Positions 52,255 to 60,709 of a stretch of 64,000 nt of DNA are shown piece by piece. The stretch covers positions 1-64,000 of the forward strand of contig DAHWNZ010000005.1 in NCBI GenBank assembly GCA_027339635.1, in the 5' to 3' direction. The notes under the pieces were generated by a model. It saw only the letters and a list, made by a program, of their open reading frames with translations, searched no databases and had not been told where the DNA came from. Every line of letters starts with the position of its first letter. Position 1 is the first letter of the stretch. This DNA is from AG-12 sp027339635. Its GTDB lineage: Bacteria; Chloroflexota; Dormibacteria; Aeolococcales; Bog-877. The position numbers were made by a program, and so were the translations under genes.

Positions 52255-53163
52255 GTGTTGGGGCAGGATCCTGCGATCGACGTCAGGGGGCTGACCAAGA
52301 GCTTCGGTGGCAAGCTGGCGCTGTCCGGTCTCACCATGACGGTGCCACGGGGCGAGGTGTTCGGCTTTCTGGGTCCGAACGGAGCCGGCAAGACCACGGC
52401 CGTGAGACTCCTGCTGGGCCTCTCCAGGGCCTCGGCCGGCGAGGGTGCGGTGCTCGGCGCGCCCCTTGGCTCCCGTGCCGCCCGTCGCCGCATCGGCTAC
52501 TTGCCGGAGCTCTTTCGGTACCAGGGGTGGTTGCGCGCCGGCGAGGTCCTGGCGCTGCATGGCGACCTCGCCAAGGTGCAGCGTTCAAGCCTCAGAGACG
52601 CCATCCCAGAGGTCCTGCAGACCGCCGGCCTGGCCGGTCTGGCGAACCAGAGGGTCGACACGTTCTCGAAGGGCATGCAACAGCGCCTCGGCCTCGCCGT
52701 GGCGCTGTTGGGAGACCCGGAGCTGGTCCTACTGGACGAACCGACCTCCGCTTTGGACCCGGTCGGACGTCACGACGTCAGAGAGATCCTGCGCCGGCTC
52801 AAGGCCCGCGGGGTCACTGTGTTCTTGAACTCTCACCTCCTCTCCGAGGTGGAGCAGATATGTGATCGGGCCGCGGTGGTGGACCATGGTCGGGTTGTCG
52901 CCCAAGGCAGCATGGCGCAGCTCCTCCAGGGTCCGACGGTGCGCATCCGCTGCTCCGGCATCTCCCAGGACGACCTGGGTCGCCTCGGCCACTTCGGCTC
53001 GATTGCGAGAGAAGGGGAGTGGATTACCATCGCCGGTCCGGGCGAGCAGGACATCCCCGCGATAGTGGCCGCGATCGTCGCCTTAGGAGGCAGCATCTTC
53101 GCGGTTGATCCCGGCCAGCAGACTCTGGAGGAGCGCTTCCTGCAGCTGGTGGAGCCTGGTTGA
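52255..53163 (+). CDS. ABC transporter ATP-binding protein (NatA/CcmA-like)
   Basis: A 302-residue ATPase with Walker A GPNGAGKTT, a weak signature FSKGMQQRLGLAVALL (SKGMQ instead of SGGQ, typical of this subfamily), Walker B LVLLDEPTSALDP and switch LNSHLLSEVEQICD. The GTG start at 52255 is the first in frame. The permease gene overlaps by one base (TGATG). The pair is likely an ABC-2 exporter of the Na+/drug or lipid type. Confidence 0.94.
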   Translation: MLGQDPAIDVRGLTKSFGGKLALSGLTMTVPRGEVFGFLGPNGAGKTTAVRLLLGLSRASAGEGAVLGAPLGSRAARRRIGYLPELFRYQGWLRAGEVLALHGDLAKVQRSSLRDAIPEVLQTAGLAGLANQRVDTFSKGMQQRLGLAVALLGDPELVLLDEPTSALDPVGRHDVREILRRLKARGVTVFLNSHLLSEVEQICDRAAVVDHGRVVAQGSMAQLLQGPTVRIRCSGISQDDLGRLGHFGSIAREGEWITIAGPGEQDIPAIVAAIVALGGSIFAVDPGQQTLEERFLQLVEPG

Positions 53164-54008
53164 TGGCGGTTTGGGTGATCGCGCGGCTCACTTTCAAGGA
53201 GCTGTTGCGCCGCCGCCTGGTGCTGGCCCTTCTGGCTCTGACCGCCATCGTGGTTGGCCTGACGGCCTGGGGCTTCTCGCGGATCCCAGGCCTTCACATA
53301 GGAGGTCAGCCCCTGACCCCAGGAGAGGTCCAGCTGGCCTCCTCCCAGCTGCTCTTGCTGGTCATGTTCATGTTCAGCTTCGTGCTCGCGCTCACCTGTG
53401 CGTTCCTGGCCGCGCCGGCCGTGGCTGGGGATCTAGAGTCAGGCATCGCTCAGGCCGTCCTGGCTCGGCCCCTACGGCGCGAGGAGTTTCTCGTCGGGCG
53501 CTGGGTGGGCCTGGCCGTCCCGGTTCTGGTGTATGCGGTGCTGTCCACGAGCGCGGTGTTCCTGCTGGTGGACTGGACTACCGGGTACCTACCGCGTCAG
53601 CTGGTGCCGGCCGAGGCAGCCCTGGTGGTGGAGGGACTATGCCTCCTGACTCTGGCCCTGGCGCTCAGCACTCGGCTCTCGACCATGACCGCCGGGGTCA
53701 TCTCGGTAATCGCCTTCGGGACGATGTGGTTGGGTGGAGTCGCGGGGGCCTTCGGCCAGGTCTTTCACAACCAGGCCATCTCCGACGTCGGCGTCATCAC
53801 CCACTTCTTGCTGCCCACGGACGGGATGTGGCGCGCCGCGGTCTTCGCGATTGAGCCGGTCAGCTCGGTGGCAGCGGCGAGTCACGGGTTTGGGTCCACC
53901 TTTCAGGTCAGCCAGGGACCCACCATGGCCTACCTGGCGTACGTCGGCTGCTGGTTTGTGGCGGTGCTGGTCATTGCCCTGTTCAGCCTGCACCAGCGGG
54001 AGATCTGA
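53163..54008 (+). CDS. ABC-2 type permease
   Basis: A 281-residue membrane subunit with six hydrophobic segments. The early FKELLRRRLVLALLALTAIVVG and the cytoplasmic DLESGIAQAVLARPLRREEFLVGRWVG are the hallmark of NosY/GldF-like ABC-2 permeases. It is translationally coupled to the ATPase before it. The substrate is not deducible. tRNA-Ser follows on the opposite strand. Confidence 0.92.
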   Translation: MAVWVIARLTFKELLRRRLVLALLALTAIVVGLTAWGFSRIPGLHIGGQPLTPGEVQLASSQLLLLVMFMFSFVLALTCAFLAAPAVAGDLESGIAQAVLARPLRREEFLVGRWVGLAVPVLVYAVLSTSAVFLLVDWTTGYLPRQLVPAEAALVVEGLCLLTLALALSTRLSTMTAGVISVIAFGTMWLGGVAGAFGQVFHNQAISDVGVITHFLLPTDGMWRAAVFAIEPVSSVAAASHGFGSTFQVSQGPTMAYLAYVGCWFVAVLVIALFSLHQREI

Positions 54009-54220
54009 CACCTGACATCCTCTCGCAGCCGTTTCGCCGCCGGGCACCTGGCTGGCCGCACCCAGCAGTCGAGGTGGCAGGGAAGCAGCCACGATGTGGA
54101 GCCTTTCTCGCCCAGATGGCCCGGTCGGTACCGGCACTCTCCTGCCCTTGGGTTGAGCGGGACTGACACAACGTCTCCTGGGAGCCGCGCGGGCGGATGA
54201 GTGTCAGCTGCGGCCCCGGG

Positions 54221-54310
54221 CGGGAAGGGAGGGATTCGAACCCTCGGACGAGGTTTTACCCCGTCACCCGCTTAGCAGGCGGGCGCTTTCGGCCACTCAG
54301 CCACCTCCCC
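54221..54310 (-). tRNA. tRNA-Ser (anticodon GCT)
   Basis: A 90-base minus-strand class II tRNA. Acceptor GGGGAGG/CCTTCCC, anticodon loop CTGCTAA with GCT, an extended variable arm and T arm GAGGGTTCGAATCCCTC. CCA is not encoded. Confidence 0.96.
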
Positions 54311-54329
54311 ATAAAGGGATTGAGGACCG

Positions 54330-54335
54330 AGTATA
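54330..54335 (-). promoter_or_regulatory. TATACT -10 upstream of tRNA-Ser
   Basis: TATACT on the minus strand lies 19 bases before the 5' end of the tRNA, in a locally AT-rich patch, giving a short precursor leader. Confidence 0.5.
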
Positions 54336-54405
54336 TTCAATCGTCCCCGAGGGCCAACCAAGCGGTCGTGGTCGGGGCGGGGCGGGGAAGGGTGGCCGGG
54401 GGCCG

Positions 54406-54957
54406 TCAGGAGAGGCCCAGCTCCGCAGCGTGGGGCTCAAGGGCCGTCACCACCAATCCGACCAGCTCCTCAAGGTCGACTCCCAGTTCGGCGGCGCCTT
54501 GGTTGATATCGTCGCGACTGACGCTGCGCGCGAACGCCTTGTCCTTGAGCTTCTTGCGCACCGATGCGAACCGGACCGAGCCCACCGCTCGCCCGGGCTG
54601 CACCATCGCCACCGCCATGACGAATCCGGTCAGCTCGTCCAGAGCGAAGAGCCACTTCGAGAGCTCGCTCTCGCGCGGCACCCCGCTGAAGTTGGCGTGC
54701 CCCTGGATCGCCAGGACTATCTCCTCTGGGTATCCGCGGGCCTCCAGAACCGGCCTACCCCAGAACGGGTGCTCTTCAGGGTGCGCCTCGTAGTCGAAGT
54801 CGTGCAACAGTCCCGTGATCCCAAATGTCTCGGGATCGCCGCCCGCACGACCGGCGGCCGCGCGCATCACAGCCTCCACCGCCAGCCCGTGCCGACGCAG
54901 GCTGTCGCCCTTGGTCTGGTCGTAGAGGAGGGCCAGGGCGTCGTCACGAGTGGGCAC
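54406..54957 (-). CDS. HD-domain hydrolase
   Basis: A 183-residue small HD protein (COG2316-like). The metal site is GLLHDFDYEAHPEEH with further His at RRHGLAVEAVM and QGHANFSG. These proteins are predicted phosphohydrolases of unknown substrate. The GTG at 54957 is chosen because a longer frame (to 55494) covers the divergent amidohydrolase gene and has no conserved sequence. It shares a 63-base intergenic region with that gene. Confidence 0.85.
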   Translation of the reverse strand: MPTRDDALALLYDQTKGDSLRRHGLAVEAVMRAAAGRAGGDPETFGITGLLHDFDYEAHPEEHPFWGRPVLEARGYPEEIVLAIQGHANFSGVPRESELSKWLFALDELTGFVMAVAMVQPGRAVGSVRFASVRKKLKDKAFARSVSRDDINQGAAELGVDLEELVGLVVTALEPHAAELGLS

Positions 54958-55007
54958 GCGACCATGAAAGCAGGTCGCCCGCCGTGCGCACAAGCGCGGG
55001 CTCCTGA

Positions 55008-55013
55008 TAGCTT
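55008..55013 (+). promoter_or_regulatory. -10 hexamer of a probable leaderless amidohydrolase transcript
   Basis: TAGCTT ends seven bases before the ATG at 55021. No Shine-Dalgarno lies between them. Confidence 0.45.
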
Positions 55014-55020
55014 TGCCACG

Positions 55021-56292
55021 ATGGAAGCAGGAGCGCCTGCGGCGGCGGCCCGAGAGGACTGGGCAGAGCGGACCTGGGACACCATCATGACGCTCGCGGA
55101 GTTCGTCGAGCCTGGGACGCCCGGGTGGACGCGCCGGGTCTTCAGTGCGGCCTACCAGGAGTCCCGGCGGCATACCAGACTGCTGATGAAGGGTGCCGGT
55201 CTTACGGTGGTCGACGATGCCGCCGGAAACCTGATCGGGACGATCCCGGGATCTGATCCCCGTCTGCCCGCCCTGGTCGTTGGCTCGCACACCGACACCG
55301 TGCTCGGCGGCGGACGCTTCGATGGGATGCTGGGGGTGGCAGCGGCGATCGAGGTGGGGAGACGGCTCGTGGCGACGGGGCCGACGCTGCGGCACCCGCT
55401 GCGGGTGGTGGACTTCACAGGCGAGGAGCCCAACGCCTTCGGGATCAGCTGTCTTGGCAGCAGGGCCGTCACCGGGCATCTCACCCCCTCGCACCTAGCT
55501 CTGAGAGACATCAGCGGAAACAGCCTCGGAGAAGCGCTCAAGAGCCTGGGGGCTCGTCCGGCAGAGCTTGGCGGCGCCGTCTGGGCCCCTGGTTCCGTGC
55601 ATGCCTATCTGGAGTTGCACATCGAGCAGGCGAGCCGGCTGGAGCGTGCCCGCCGACCCCTCGGCGTCGTGACCGCGATTGCGGGGATATCGCGCGCCGC
55701 GATCACCCTCACGGGGCGCGCCGACCATGCCGGCACGACCCCGATGGGTGAACGCCAAGACGCTCTGCAGGCTGCGGCAGAGGTCATCACCGGGATCGAC
55801 GCGCTCGGGCGAGCGGGGAGGGATGGGGATGGTGTCGCCACCGCAGGGCGCATCACGGTTGAGCCAAACTCGCCCAACGTGGTCCCCAGCGCGGCAGTCC
55901 TGGTGGCGGAGATGCGGAGCACTGAGGCGGATTGGCTGAGGGAGCGCTCGTCGGAGCTGACCCGCCTGGTGGACAGGGTCGCCTCTCGAAGGTCGGTTCG
56001 CGCCAATGTCGAGTGGATCTCACAGGAGCCGCCCGTTCCCACGCATCCAGCGCTGCGGCGAGCACTGGCCGAAGCGGTGGCGGATGTCGGCGCCGGGCCC
56101 CTGGAGGTTCCATCCTGGGCCAGCCACGACGCGGCCCACATCGCTCGCCTGGCACCCATGGGAATGCTGTTCATACCGTCCAGGGAGGGCCGCAGCCATT
56201 GCCCGGAGGAGTGGAGCGACAGGCCCCAGGTGGCACTTGGCGCGCTCTCTCTCCTGGCCGCGGTCCGAAGAGCCGACGACCAAGACTTCTAG
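55021..56292 (+). CDS. M20 family amidohydrolase (N-carbamoylase/allantoate type)
   Basis: A 423-residue di-metal amidase of the hydantoinase/carbamoylase family. The ligands follow the family: His90 (GSHTDTV), Asp101 (GGRFDGMLG), Glu135-136 (FTGEEPNAFG), His200 (LELHIEQ) and a C-terminal His (SHCPEEWS). Candidate reactions are hydrolysis of N-carbamoyl amino acids, ureidoglycolate or allantoate. No pyrimidine or purine catabolic gene is nearby to decide. The 3' end overlaps the next, convergent gene by four bases. Confidence 0.93.
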   Translation: MEAGAPAAAAREDWAERTWDTIMTLAEFVEPGTPGWTRRVFSAAYQESRRHTRLLMKGAGLTVVDDAAGNLIGTIPGSDPRLPALVVGSHTDTVLGGGRFDGMLGVAAAIEVGRRLVATGPTLRHPLRVVDFTGEEPNAFGISCLGSRAVTGHLTPSHLALRDISGNSLGEALKSLGARPAELGGAVWAPGSVHAYLELHIEQASRLERARRPLGVVTAIAGISRAAITLTGRADHAGTTPMGERQDALQAAAEVITGIDALGRAGRDGDGVATAGRITVEPNSPNVVPSAAVLVAEMRSTEADWLRERSSELTRLVDRVASRRSVRANVEWISQEPPVPTHPALRRALAEAVADVGAGPLEVPSWASHDAAHIARLAPMGMLFIPSREGRSHCPEEWSDRPQVALGALSLLAAVRRADDQDF

Positions 56293-56693
56293 GTGTCCTC
56301 CAGCCCTACCCGCAGCAGAAGGTGGGATCCGGATTCGAGCATCCAGGTCAGGGCCTCCGCCGTCGCGGCCCCGGCCATGGCGAACCGCTCCAGGACCAGG
56401 GGCAGGTCGGACCCCAGATCGGCGACATTGACGCGCTTCACGACACCCTCCAGGCTCGCGTTTGCGTTGGGCACCGTGAGCTGAACCCAGGGATCTTCGA
56501 GCCAGCGCTGTGCCTTCAGACTGAAGATGGGCGTCAGCAGGTAGACGAATCCCGACTCAGGTGCGGCGAACCACATTCTGACCCGGCCCGACCCGCCGCC
56601 ACCTCTGGAAGCGACCAGCACCTCCTCCCGGCTTCTCAACTGGGCTAGGAAGTCCCTGGGGAGCGGAGCCTGTCCCGGCTGCGAATCAACCAA
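56289..56693 (-). CDS. Pyridoxamine 5'-phosphate oxidase-like protein
   Basis: A 134-residue protein with the split-barrel pattern of PNPOx-like/F420-dependent reductases (VRMWFAAPESGFVYLLTPIFSLKAQRWLEDP). The flavin or F420 site cannot be confirmed. The TTG at 56693 is the only start near the conserved region and has no clear Shine-Dalgarno, so start and even expression are tentative. Confidence 0.6.
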   Translation of the reverse strand: MVDSQPGQAPLPRDFLAQLRSREEVLVASRGGGGSGRVRMWFAAPESGFVYLLTPIFSLKAQRWLEDPWVQLTVPNANASLEGVVKRVNVADLGSDLPLVLERFAMAGAATAEALTWMLESGSHLLLRVGLEDT

Positions 56694-57146
56694 GTGCAGC
56701 TTGGGTCTTCGCCCATTGAAGGGCGCGCCACCGCATAGGGACGCCCGTGGGAGGTGAGGTGAGGATCACCGTAGTCAAGCCTTGGGTTGGCGCCTCCCGT
56801 TCCCACCGGCGGGTCGGCCTTGCCGCGAGCGGGGGGCGCCAGGCCGCAGACGATTTCGAGTGGATCCCAGCTTGGCCCAATGCCGCCGCCGCTGGCGCGG
56901 ATGTCAACGGAGCATGGCCAAGTCGCGAGCGGGCACCGTCCCGCCCAGGTTTCTCCGGCTGTTGGAGGGGGGGCGCCTCTGCATTGCTCGGATATTAAGC
57001 CGCCTTGGCCGCCGGAACGGAGCCCTAGCCGGCGCTCCCGTTGTCGACCCGTTCGGGTGCCGCTTGCCGGGTTCGCTCGAACGCGCTCTGTATCCGGGGC
57101 AGTGTGCCTGGCCCTGGCCGCCCCGATTGGGGCCCCCGGGGAGGAA
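56694..57146. other. 453-base region without a supported gene
   Basis: Open frames exist (for example 56747-56998 on the plus strand), but none has a ribosome binding site or conserved residues. Minus-strand transcription from tRNA-Asp enters here. No terminator with a U-tract is seen. Confidence 0.55.
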
Positions 57147-57224
57147 TGGCGACCCCGAGCGGATTCGAACCGCCGATCTCCACCTTGACAGGGTGGCGTG
57201 TTAGGCCAGCTACACCACGGGGCC
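57147..57224 (-). tRNA. tRNA-Asp (anticodon GTC)
   Basis: A 78-base minus-strand cloverleaf with encoded CCA. Acceptor GGCCCCG/CGGGGTC, anticodon loop CTGTCAA with GTC, T arm GGCGGTTCGAATCCGCT. Confidence 0.96.
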
Positions 57225-57277
57225 ATGCGCCGGGCCAGCCGCGAGCAGCCCATGCGAACCCCACCGGGGGCCTGGCG

Positions 57278-57283
57278 ATTATA
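57278..57283 (-). promoter_or_regulatory. Consensus TATAAT upstream of tRNA-Asp
   Basis: A perfect TATAAT on the minus strand lies 53 bases before the 5' end of tRNA-Asp, implying a precursor leader of about 45 bases. Confidence 0.5.
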
Positions 57284-57382
57284 CGTCCCGATCCGCCTGA
57301 GCTAGGACTCGGCGTTCGATCTCGCGCCGGTTAAGATGGTCCGCAGGGGCCGATCGTGAGTTCAGGAGAGTTTGGAGCACGT

Positions 57383-58162
57383 ATGAAGATAGCCGTCTTC
57401 GTCAAGCAGATTCCCGACCCCTCCGGCGCGGGCCGCCTCGACCCCGTGACTCATCGCCTTGTCCGAGATGGGGTCGAGGTCGTGCTGGATCCCGGGGACG
57501 CCTACGGGATCGAGGCCGCCCTCCAGCTGGCCGAGTCCGCCCAGGCCGATGTGGTCGCGATCTCGATGGGCGCTGGGAGAGCGGGGGAGGTCCTTCGCAA
57601 GGCCATGGCGATGGGGGTCAGCTCCGGGATTCACGTCAGCGATGATCGCCTGCAGGGCGCCGACGCCCTCACCACGGCGCGGGTGCTGGCGGCCGCCGTG
57701 GCCCGCTGCCAGGCTGACATGGTGGTGGCGGGGACAGAGTCCACCGACGGCTACACGGGGCTCGTGCCCTCGGCGGTGGCGGAGTTCCTGGGTTGGCCCG
57801 CCCTGACCTTCGCAAAGCACCTGGAACTAGCCGGCGACCAGGTCCGGATCCAGCGCCAGACTCCGGCCGGGCACGACCTGGTGGAGGCTCAGCTTCCGGC
57901 CGTGGTGACGGTCACCGGTGGCATCAACGAGCCGCGGTACCCGACTCTCAAAGGAATCATGGGGGCAAAGTCCAAGCCGCTGGAGAGTTGGGATCTGACC
58001 GAGCTGGGTCTGGACCCCGCCCAGGTGGCCCATGACATCGGACTTCAGTTCATTAAGACGGTCGCGGCCGCACCGGCCCGGGAGGCGGGCCGGATCATAG
58101 AGGATGACGGGACCGCTGCCAAGGCGATCGCTGACTTCCTGGCTGAGTTGAAGGTGATCTGA
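57383..58162 (+). CDS. etfB: Electron transfer flavoprotein beta subunit
   Basis: A 259-residue AMP-binding subunit of ETF, which carries electrons from acyl-CoA dehydrogenases to the quinone pool. The N-terminus MKIAVFVKQIPDP and the signature NEPRYPTLKGIMGAKSKPLE are diagnostic. The ATG at 57383 has TTGGAG five bases upstream, and the GTG at 57356 in frame adds nine unconserved residues. etfA follows after one base. No ETF-quinone oxidoreductase or acyl-CoA dehydrogenase is adjacent. Confidence 0.97.
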   Translation: MKIAVFVKQIPDPSGAGRLDPVTHRLVRDGVEVVLDPGDAYGIEAALQLAESAQADVVAISMGAGRAGEVLRKAMAMGVSSGIHVSDDRLQGADALTTARVLAAAVARCQADMVVAGTESTDGYTGLVPSAVAEFLGWPALTFAKHLELAGDQVRIQRQTPAGHDLVEAQLPAVVTVTGGINEPRYPTLKGIMGAKSKPLESWDLTELGLDPAQVAHDIGLQFIKTVAAAPAREAGRIIEDDGTAAKAIADFLAELKVI

Positions 58163-58163
58163 T

Positions 58164-59132
58164 ATGGCCAAGATTTGGGTTTACGCCGAGGTTGCCGGTG
58201 GCCAGGTGAGCCCCGTCTCCCTAGAGGTTCTGTCCGGAGTCCGCGGCATGGGGGCCGAGGTGGCGGCCGTGGTGCTCGATCCGAAGGCACGGGAGGTGGT
58301 GGCCGAGTTGGGCGAATATGGCGCCAGCACCGTCTACGTGGGCGCCGACGCCATCTACCGCGAACTCGTCGCTCAGCCTCATGCGGAGGTCCTGGCGCGG
58401 CTTCTATCGGACGAGCGCCCGGACCTGATGGTCCTTGGTGGGTCCTACGACGCCCGGGACATCGCCGGTCGCCTGGCTGCCCGCCTCGGCATCACGGTGG
58501 TCGCCAACGCCACCGGGATAGCCCAAGCCGAGGGTGGATTCCTGGTCGAGAGCTCAATTTTCGGGGCGACCCAGAATGTGACCACAGCGCTCGCAGGGCC
58601 GACCTCCCTGATCCTGGTGCGACCGAAGTCCTACCAGGCGGAGAAGGCCAGCGGCACCAACCCAAAGGTGGTGGAGGTGCCCCTTCCCCCCGATGCGCCC
58701 CGAGGGGCCCGCCGTCTGGAGTCGGTCGAGGTGCCTTCCTCAGGACCCAAGCTGGAGGATGCCAAGGTCGTGGTGAGTGGTGGGCGGGGACTCCAGGATC
58801 CCGGCAACTTCAAGCTCTTGGAGGAGTTGGCTGACCTTCTGCACGGCGCCGTCGGCGCCAGCCGGGCGGTGGTGGACGCGGGCTGGGTCCCTTACTCGAA
58901 ACAGGTGGGGCAGACTGGAAAGACGGTCAAGCCGGACGTCTATCTGGCGTGGGGGATAAGCGGCGCCATGCAGCACACGGTCGGGATGAAGGGAGCCTCC
59001 CACATCGTGGCCGTGAACAAGGATCGCGACGCCCCCATATTCAAGCTGAGCGATTTGGGTGTGGTCGGGGATGCCTTACAGGTTTTGCCCGCTCTGATGG
59101 CGGAACTGCGCTCGCGCGGAGGCTTGGGATGA
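58164..59132 (+). CDS. etfA: Electron transfer flavoprotein alpha subunit
   Basis: A 322-residue FAD-binding subunit. The C-terminal FAD domain contains SRAVVDAGWVPYSKQVGQTGKTV, PDVYLAWGISGAMQHTVGM and VAVNKDRDAPIFKLSDLGVVGD. It pairs with EtfB. The TGATATG junction gives tight coupling to etfB. It probably serves beta-oxidation. The MaoC dehydratases elsewhere in the window could take part in related acyl chemistry, but there is no linkage. Confidence 0.97.
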   Translation: MAKIWVYAEVAGGQVSPVSLEVLSGVRGMGAEVAAVVLDPKAREVVAELGEYGASTVYVGADAIYRELVAQPHAEVLARLLSDERPDLMVLGGSYDARDIAGRLAARLGITVVANATGIAQAEGGFLVESSIFGATQNVTTALAGPTSLILVRPKSYQAEKASGTNPKVVEVPLPPDAPRGARRLESVEVPSSGPKLEDAKVVVSGGRGLQDPGNFKLLEELADLLHGAVGASRAVVDAGWVPYSKQVGQTGKTVKPDVYLAWGISGAMQHTVGMKGASHIVAVNKDRDAPIFKLSDLGVVGDALQVLPALMAELRSRGGLG

Positions 59133-59161
59133 CTTCGTTGCCCCCGGGGGACTGACCGCCG

Positions 59162-60505
59162 GTGGCGGGACAATTCGCTCTGCGCGCCCCGGATGGGGCC
59201 ACCGTGACCCTTGACCGCTTTCCGATCCTGCTGGGACGGACCACACCGGGCGGAGTGATCCCCGACGTGGACGTGAGCCACCTGGACCCTCAGGAGGGTG
59301 TCGACAACCGTCACTGCGAGCTGTACCTCGCCGACGGCGGCGTCGAGGTGCGCGACCTGGGCGGGGTCAGTGGAACCTGGGTTGACGGGCAGCGGCTCCC
59401 GCCAGGTGGCCAGCGCGTGCTGCCGGTCGGGGGCAGCCTGCGCGTCGCTGGGGTGCATCTGACGCTGATACCGGCGCCCGGACGACACCTTGGTGGGGAG
59501 CCAGCAATGTCGCTCACCCCCATGGTCGGGGACTGGCGGGACTCTCTCGGCTCTCGAGGGGTGCCACCGCCCCCCTCTTCCAGCGGGGCGGTGGAGGACG
59601 CTGTGCCCGCGCCGAGGTTGCGCTCGCCTCTGGACTTGACAGGCGCACCGGCCACCATGCGCGCGGCGCTGGCAGGTGGGGCTGACGCGGTTCGCATGGT
59701 GGAGGGGTCGCCTCTGCAGGTGCGCCGCCTGGGTGAGACCACCGCGGAGGGGGAGCCATTGTCTCAAGGGGTCCTGGACGACGCGCTTGGCGCCGTCAGG
59801 CGGGTCCTGGGCCGTCCCGAGGACGCCCGGTCCGGTTGGGGCTATGCCGGTGACCTTGAGATTGACTTCGTGGACCGGCCGATCGCCTCGCGAGCAAGCC
59901 TGGGGGCAGTGGTGGTCTCGCCCCCGGACGCCGATGCCGGTGTTCTGGAGCGGGCCGCCGCCTGGGTGGAAGCGGGTGGGACCCTGCTGGTGGCCGGCCG
60001 TCGCCCGGAGGTCGTTCTGAGGCTACTTGGTGCATACCTGGTGAGGTCGGGCACCCGGCCTCGCATCTTGGCGTCAAGGGACTCATCCTGGGCTTCTCCC
60101 GGCTGGGTTGCGATCTCGCCAGGGTCGCCGGACGGGCTCTCGGTGGCCCTTGAAGGTGATCCGCTGGTTGCGGTGGAGCCGCAGGCGGCGGAGTTGGAGC
60201 GAATCCTGGCGTGCATCCCAAGGCTGGCCGGCGGCACCATCCTGGCGGTCGAGGCGGCCTCCCCGGAGGCCGCCCTGGAACACTGTGCTAGGTCGTCGCC
60301 AAGGGAGTGGCTCGACTCGAGCATCCCCAATACAGCGGAGAGGGCCGCCGAGGTGGTTCAGCCACCCCAGGGGGGTCCACTGCGGATCGAGCTGGCGAGG
60401 CGGCTCCGCCGTGTTGTGTCCTGGGCTTCCGGAACGGTGGAGTTTCAGGACGTATCGTTCGACCCCACCTTGGGTGGGTGGGTGCTGGTCCCCTCCGGGG
60501 CCTGA
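59162..60505 (+). CDS. FHA-domain protein with a degenerate secretion-ATPase-like domain
   Basis: A 447-residue protein. Residues 1-110 form an FHA phosphothreonine-binding domain (PILLGRTTPGG, DNRHCELYLADGGVEVRDLGGVSGTWVDG). A Pro-rich linker follows. Residues about 160-440 resemble a type II/IV secretion ATPase (CpaF/PilT) by layout: EGSPLQVRRLG, GTLLVAGRRPEVVLRLLG at the place of the P-loop, GGTILAVEAASPEAALEHC and a C-terminal RLRRVVSWASGTVEFQDVSF. Walker A and B are not recognisable, so ATP hydrolysis is unlikely. The start is GTG 59162. The assignment of the second half is by pattern only. A small membrane protein gene follows after six bases. Confidence 0.7.
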   Translation: MAGQFALRAPDGATVTLDRFPILLGRTTPGGVIPDVDVSHLDPQEGVDNRHCELYLADGGVEVRDLGGVSGTWVDGQRLPPGGQRVLPVGGSLRVAGVHLTLIPAPGRHLGGEPAMSLTPMVGDWRDSLGSRGVPPPPSSSGAVEDAVPAPRLRSPLDLTGAPATMRAALAGGADAVRMVEGSPLQVRRLGETTAEGEPLSQGVLDDALGAVRRVLGRPEDARSGWGYAGDLEIDFVDRPIASRASLGAVVVSPPDADAGVLERAAAWVEAGGTLLVAGRRPEVVLRLLGAYLVRSGTRPRILASRDSSWASPGWVAISPGSPDGLSVALEGDPLVAVEPQAAELERILACIPRLAGGTILAVEAASPEAALEHCARSSPREWLDSSIPNTAERAAEVVQPPQGGPLRIELARRLRRVVSWASGTVEFQDVSFDPTLGGWVLVPSGA

Positions 60506-60511
60506 GCCGCC

Positions 60512-60682
60512 TTGGCCAACTCGAAGCTCCCCTCGCCAACCTCAGGGCCATCGGTCGCCAGCTACATCGTCCTCTGCCTGGTGGCCGGGGTCGTCCTCAT
60601 CGCCGTCGTCTATTTCCTGGGCCTCACCCTGCAGGGAGCGGGGGCAGCGTTTCGCGCCGCGCTGGGGCTGCGGCCCGCGTAG
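60512..60682 (+). CDS. 56-residue single-span membrane protein
   Basis: A short frame from TTG 60512 to TAG 60682. It has a 15-residue polar start, one membrane segment (YIVLCLVAGVVLIAVVYFLG) and a short basic-ended tail. It begins six bases after the FHA-protein stop, which suggests coupling. There is no clear Shine-Dalgarno. Its size and layout resemble Flp-type pilins or small secretion accessory proteins, but the homology is not established. Confidence 0.5.
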   Translation: MANSKLPSPTSGPSVASYIVLCLVAGVVLIAVVYFLGLTLQGAGAAFRAALGLRPA

Positions 60683-60709
60683 TCTCCTGGAACCGCGCAC
60701 AATTGCACC

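Noticed and set aside
54075..54100. Possible SRP RNA apical domain (GGCAGGGAAGCAGCC)
   Set aside because: It resembles the conserved loop only loosely: GTCAGG and GGAAGG are missing and the long flanking helix cannot be drawn.
56747..56998. Plus-strand open frame between the PNPOx-like gene and tRNA-Asp
   Set aside because: No ribosome binding site, no conserved pattern and low-complexity composition.
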